Of a stretch of 7,401 nucleotides of DNA, positions 5,857-7,401 are shown piece by piece. How positions within the stretch are numbered: the first letter of the stretch is position 1; every line of letters begins with the position of its first letter. The notes below the pieces were generated by a model, which was given only the letters and a program-made list of their open reading frames with translations, was not told where the DNA came from and did not search any database. Position numbers and translations under genes: made by a program. Origin of the DNA: CAYJPV01 sp964396055. Lineage in GTDB: Bacteria; Acidobacteriota; Vicinamibacteria; Vicinamibacterales; JAKQTR01. The DNA is taken from assembly GCA_964396055.1 (NCBI GenBank), contig CAYNDV010000194.1, positions 1 to 7,401 of the forward strand, in the 5' to 3' direction.

Positions 5857-7401
5857 ACGCGGACGCCGCGAGCCGATCGAGACCCGCGTGAAAGCCGTAC
5901 TCGCGAAACATGGACGCCACCCGCTCGTTGTCGACGGGCGTGTTGGTGTAGAGCCAGTAGCTCTTCGGATCGACAGTCAGGTCCAGGACCTTGGTGAGCC
6001 CCGGCCGCTTGAGCAGAATCTGCTGACGCGGCATCAGGCCCGTGAGCAGGTCCAGTTCCGTCTCGTTCAACTGGAACAACTCGGCGTACTGGCGGCGATC
6101 GAGGGCCGGGTTGGCCAGCAGGAGCTTGGTGGGGCAGCTCTCGACGATCGTGCGCAGCAACTCGGCCGATGCGAAGTCCTCGACGGTCTGCGTGGCCAGA
6201 ATCATCGCGGCGTTCCGTTTGCGCCACGTCTTCAGCCCCTCGTGGATGTAGGCGCGCAGCGTGGGGTGCTGGATGAAACGCCAGGCCTCGTCCAACACGC
6301 ACAGCTTGAGCGTGGCGGCCTCCGCCGGGTCCTGCACGCGGGCCGTGACGCGGTGGAGGATATAGAAGAGCAGCGGTTCGAGCAGGGTGGGGTAGGCCCG
6401 CATGGCCTCGAAGTCGAAGACCTGCAGCCGCTCGAATGTGAGCGTGTCGTCGAGATTGTCAAAGAGGCTGGCGTAGCGCCCGCCGTCGACCCACTTGTGC
6501 AACCGCCCGGTCAGCGCGCGAGGCAGCAAGTTCGCCAGCGTGAACAGCCGACGCTGGCCAGCGTCGAGGACGTAGAGGTTGTCGACGGCCTCATAGACCT
6601 CGCGGTCTTCCAGTTCGTTGAGCCGGTACCCATCCTCACCTTCCAGCAGCACCTTCACGAACGCGTGCAGGAAGTGCAGGTGCTCCGGTGTCGGGTCGAG
6701 CGCGAACGGATTGATGGTCACCGCATGCTGGCGCAATCCCACTTCGAGGTAGCTCCCGCCGAGGAGCGTGGCGAGCTTTCGATAGCTATGGCCGAGATCG
6801 AGGATGACGGTCAGCGGCTCGTACTTCTGAGCGTGGGTCACCAGGAAGTTGAGCAGGAAGCTCTTGCCGCTCCCGGTGGCGCCCAGCACCAGGGTGTGCC
6901 CGACGTCCTGCACGTGGAGGTTGAAGGCGTACGGCGTGTGATGCGGCGTCTCGAAGACGGCCAGGGCCTCGCGCTGGAGGTGCGGGCAGACCCGTTCGCC
7001 ACCATCCAGCGTGAACAGGAAGCTGAGGTCCGCCGCATTCGTTTCGAGCAGGGCCAGGCGGCGCAGGTTCTGCGCGCTGTTGCCGGGCACGATGCTCAGC
7101 CAGGCATTCAGGAGGTTGTAGGTCTCCTCGAACAGGCTGCCGTCGTGGACGGCCACTACCTTCGTGGCTTCAGCCGCCTGCTGCTGCAACGCCCGGCCAT
7201 CGTCTCCATGCAGCACGAGCGTCAGAGAACAGCTGCCAAAGAAGTGGCCGTTGATCTCGAGTTCGGTCAGGGCGTCGCCCAGTTGCCGGACTGTCGCGCC
7301 CGCGGAATCGTCGACCAGCATCTCTTCCGGCCTGGTGTCGGGCGCGATGTAGTTGACCATCGAGACGCGCTTGTTGAAGAAGTGCCGGCGGCGCGTCTGG
7401 A
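5855..7401 (-). CDS. trbE: TrbE / VirB4-like T4SS ATPase (N-terminus beyond window edge)
   Basis: The frame enters from the right edge already open and ends at TAG 5855-5857; about 514 C-terminal residues are visible. The first complete codons read QTRRRHFFNKRVSMVNY, and the Met inside this (7358-7360) is probably internal, since VirB4/TrbE proteins are usually about 800-850 residues. Counting from that Met, Walker A is GATGSGKS at 160-167, Walker B is LCVLDEAW at 353-360, and a conserved ILATQTVEDF segment follows at 387-396. VILDLGHSYRKL (185-196) and VTINPF (214-219) are also typical of the VirB4 RecA-like domain. VirB4 ATPases power pilus biogenesis and substrate transfer at the cytoplasmic face of the inner membrane and bind VirB3, VirB8 and VirB10. 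Key catalytic motifs look intact, so the protein should be active. It is the first gene of the visible operon segment. Confidence 0.96.
   Translation of the reverse strand, partial: QTRRRHFFNKRVSMVNYIAPDTRPEEMLVDDSAGATVRQLGDALTELEINGHFFGSCSLTLVLHGDDGRALQQQAAEATKVVAVHDGSLFEETYNLLNAWLSIVPGNSAQNLRRLALLETNAADLSFLFTLDGGERVCPHLQREALAVFETPHHTPYAFNLHVQDVGHTLVLGATGSGKSFLLNFLVTHAQKYEPLTVILDLGHSYRKLATLLGGSYLEVGLRQHAVTINPFALDPTPEHLHFLHAFVKVLLEGEDGYRLNELEDREVYEAVDNLYVLDAGQRRLFTLANLLPRALTGRLHKWVDGGRYASLFDNLDDTLTFERLQVFDFEAMRAYPTLLEPLLFYILHRVTARVQDPAEAATLKLCVLDEAWRFIQHPTLRAYIHEGLKTWRKRNAAMILATQTVEDFASAELLRTIVESCPTKLLLANPALDRRQYAELFQLNETELDLLTGLMPRQQILLKRPGLTKVLDLTVDPKSYWLYTNTPVDNERVASMFREYGFHAGLDRLAASA

Noticed and set aside
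5844..6302. N-terminal extension of the trbG frame to an upstream ATG at 6302
   Set aside because: It lies inside trbE in another phase, has a low-complexity Arg/Ala/Gly-rich composition, and would bury the signal peptide that follows the strong ribosome site at 5849-5856.
1..7401. CRISPR arrays, tRNA or rRNA genes, integrase sites, intrinsic terminators
   Set aside because: No spaced repeats, RNA-gene signatures or GC hairpin followed by a T-run were noticed; the intergenic gaps are too short (at most 26 bases) to hold them.

Overview
The window is an interior piece of a type IV secretion / conjugative-transfer operon of the Trb (RP4 mating-pair-formation, VirB-like) type. All genes lie on the minus strand, so the operon reads from high to low coordinates. 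The DNA is GC-rich and nearly every base is coding; no gene-free stretch reaches 300 bases. Sequence alone does not fix the host. The high GC, compact trb operon, strong GGAGG ribosome sites and one 100-N assembly gap suggest a scaffold (possibly metagenomic) from a GC-rich Gram-negative bacterium. An acidobacterial or proteobacterial soil organism is only a guess.

Layout in transcription order: the C-terminal part of the ATPase TrbE/VirB4 (enters from the right edge), TrbG/VirB9 (outer-membrane core protein), TrbI/VirB10 (membrane-spanning scaffold), two tandem and clearly homologous TrbJ/VirB5 proteins (secreted minor pilus/tip proteins), TrbL/VirB6 (polytopic inner-membrane channel protein), a 50-residue single-pass membrane protein (orf50), TrbF/VirB8 (bitopic inner-membrane assembly factor), and the start of a two-helix membrane protein of unknown function that leaves at the left edge. 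Genes are separated by 4-26 bases or overlap by one base. Several Shine-Dalgarno sites overlap the stop codon of the gene before, so translation is probably coupled along the transcript. No promoter or terminator was recognised inside the window.

Together these proteins would form the inner-membrane platform (TrbE, TrbL, TrbF), the periplasm-spanning core (TrbI, TrbG) and the pilus-tip material (TrbJ1, TrbJ2). The pilin (TrbC/VirB2), TrbD/VirB3, the VirB11-type ATPase, the coupling protein and a relaxase are not here, so conjugation is inferred and not proven.

Two points deserve most attention. First, the 100-N gap inside trbJ1 is flanked by identical 55-base sequences. Collapsing the two copies restores one intact 258-codon gene, so the gap looks like two overlapping contigs that were not merged. 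Second, the tandem trbJ pair has diverged over most of its length but is very similar over the last ~40 residues, about 82% identical even at DNA level.
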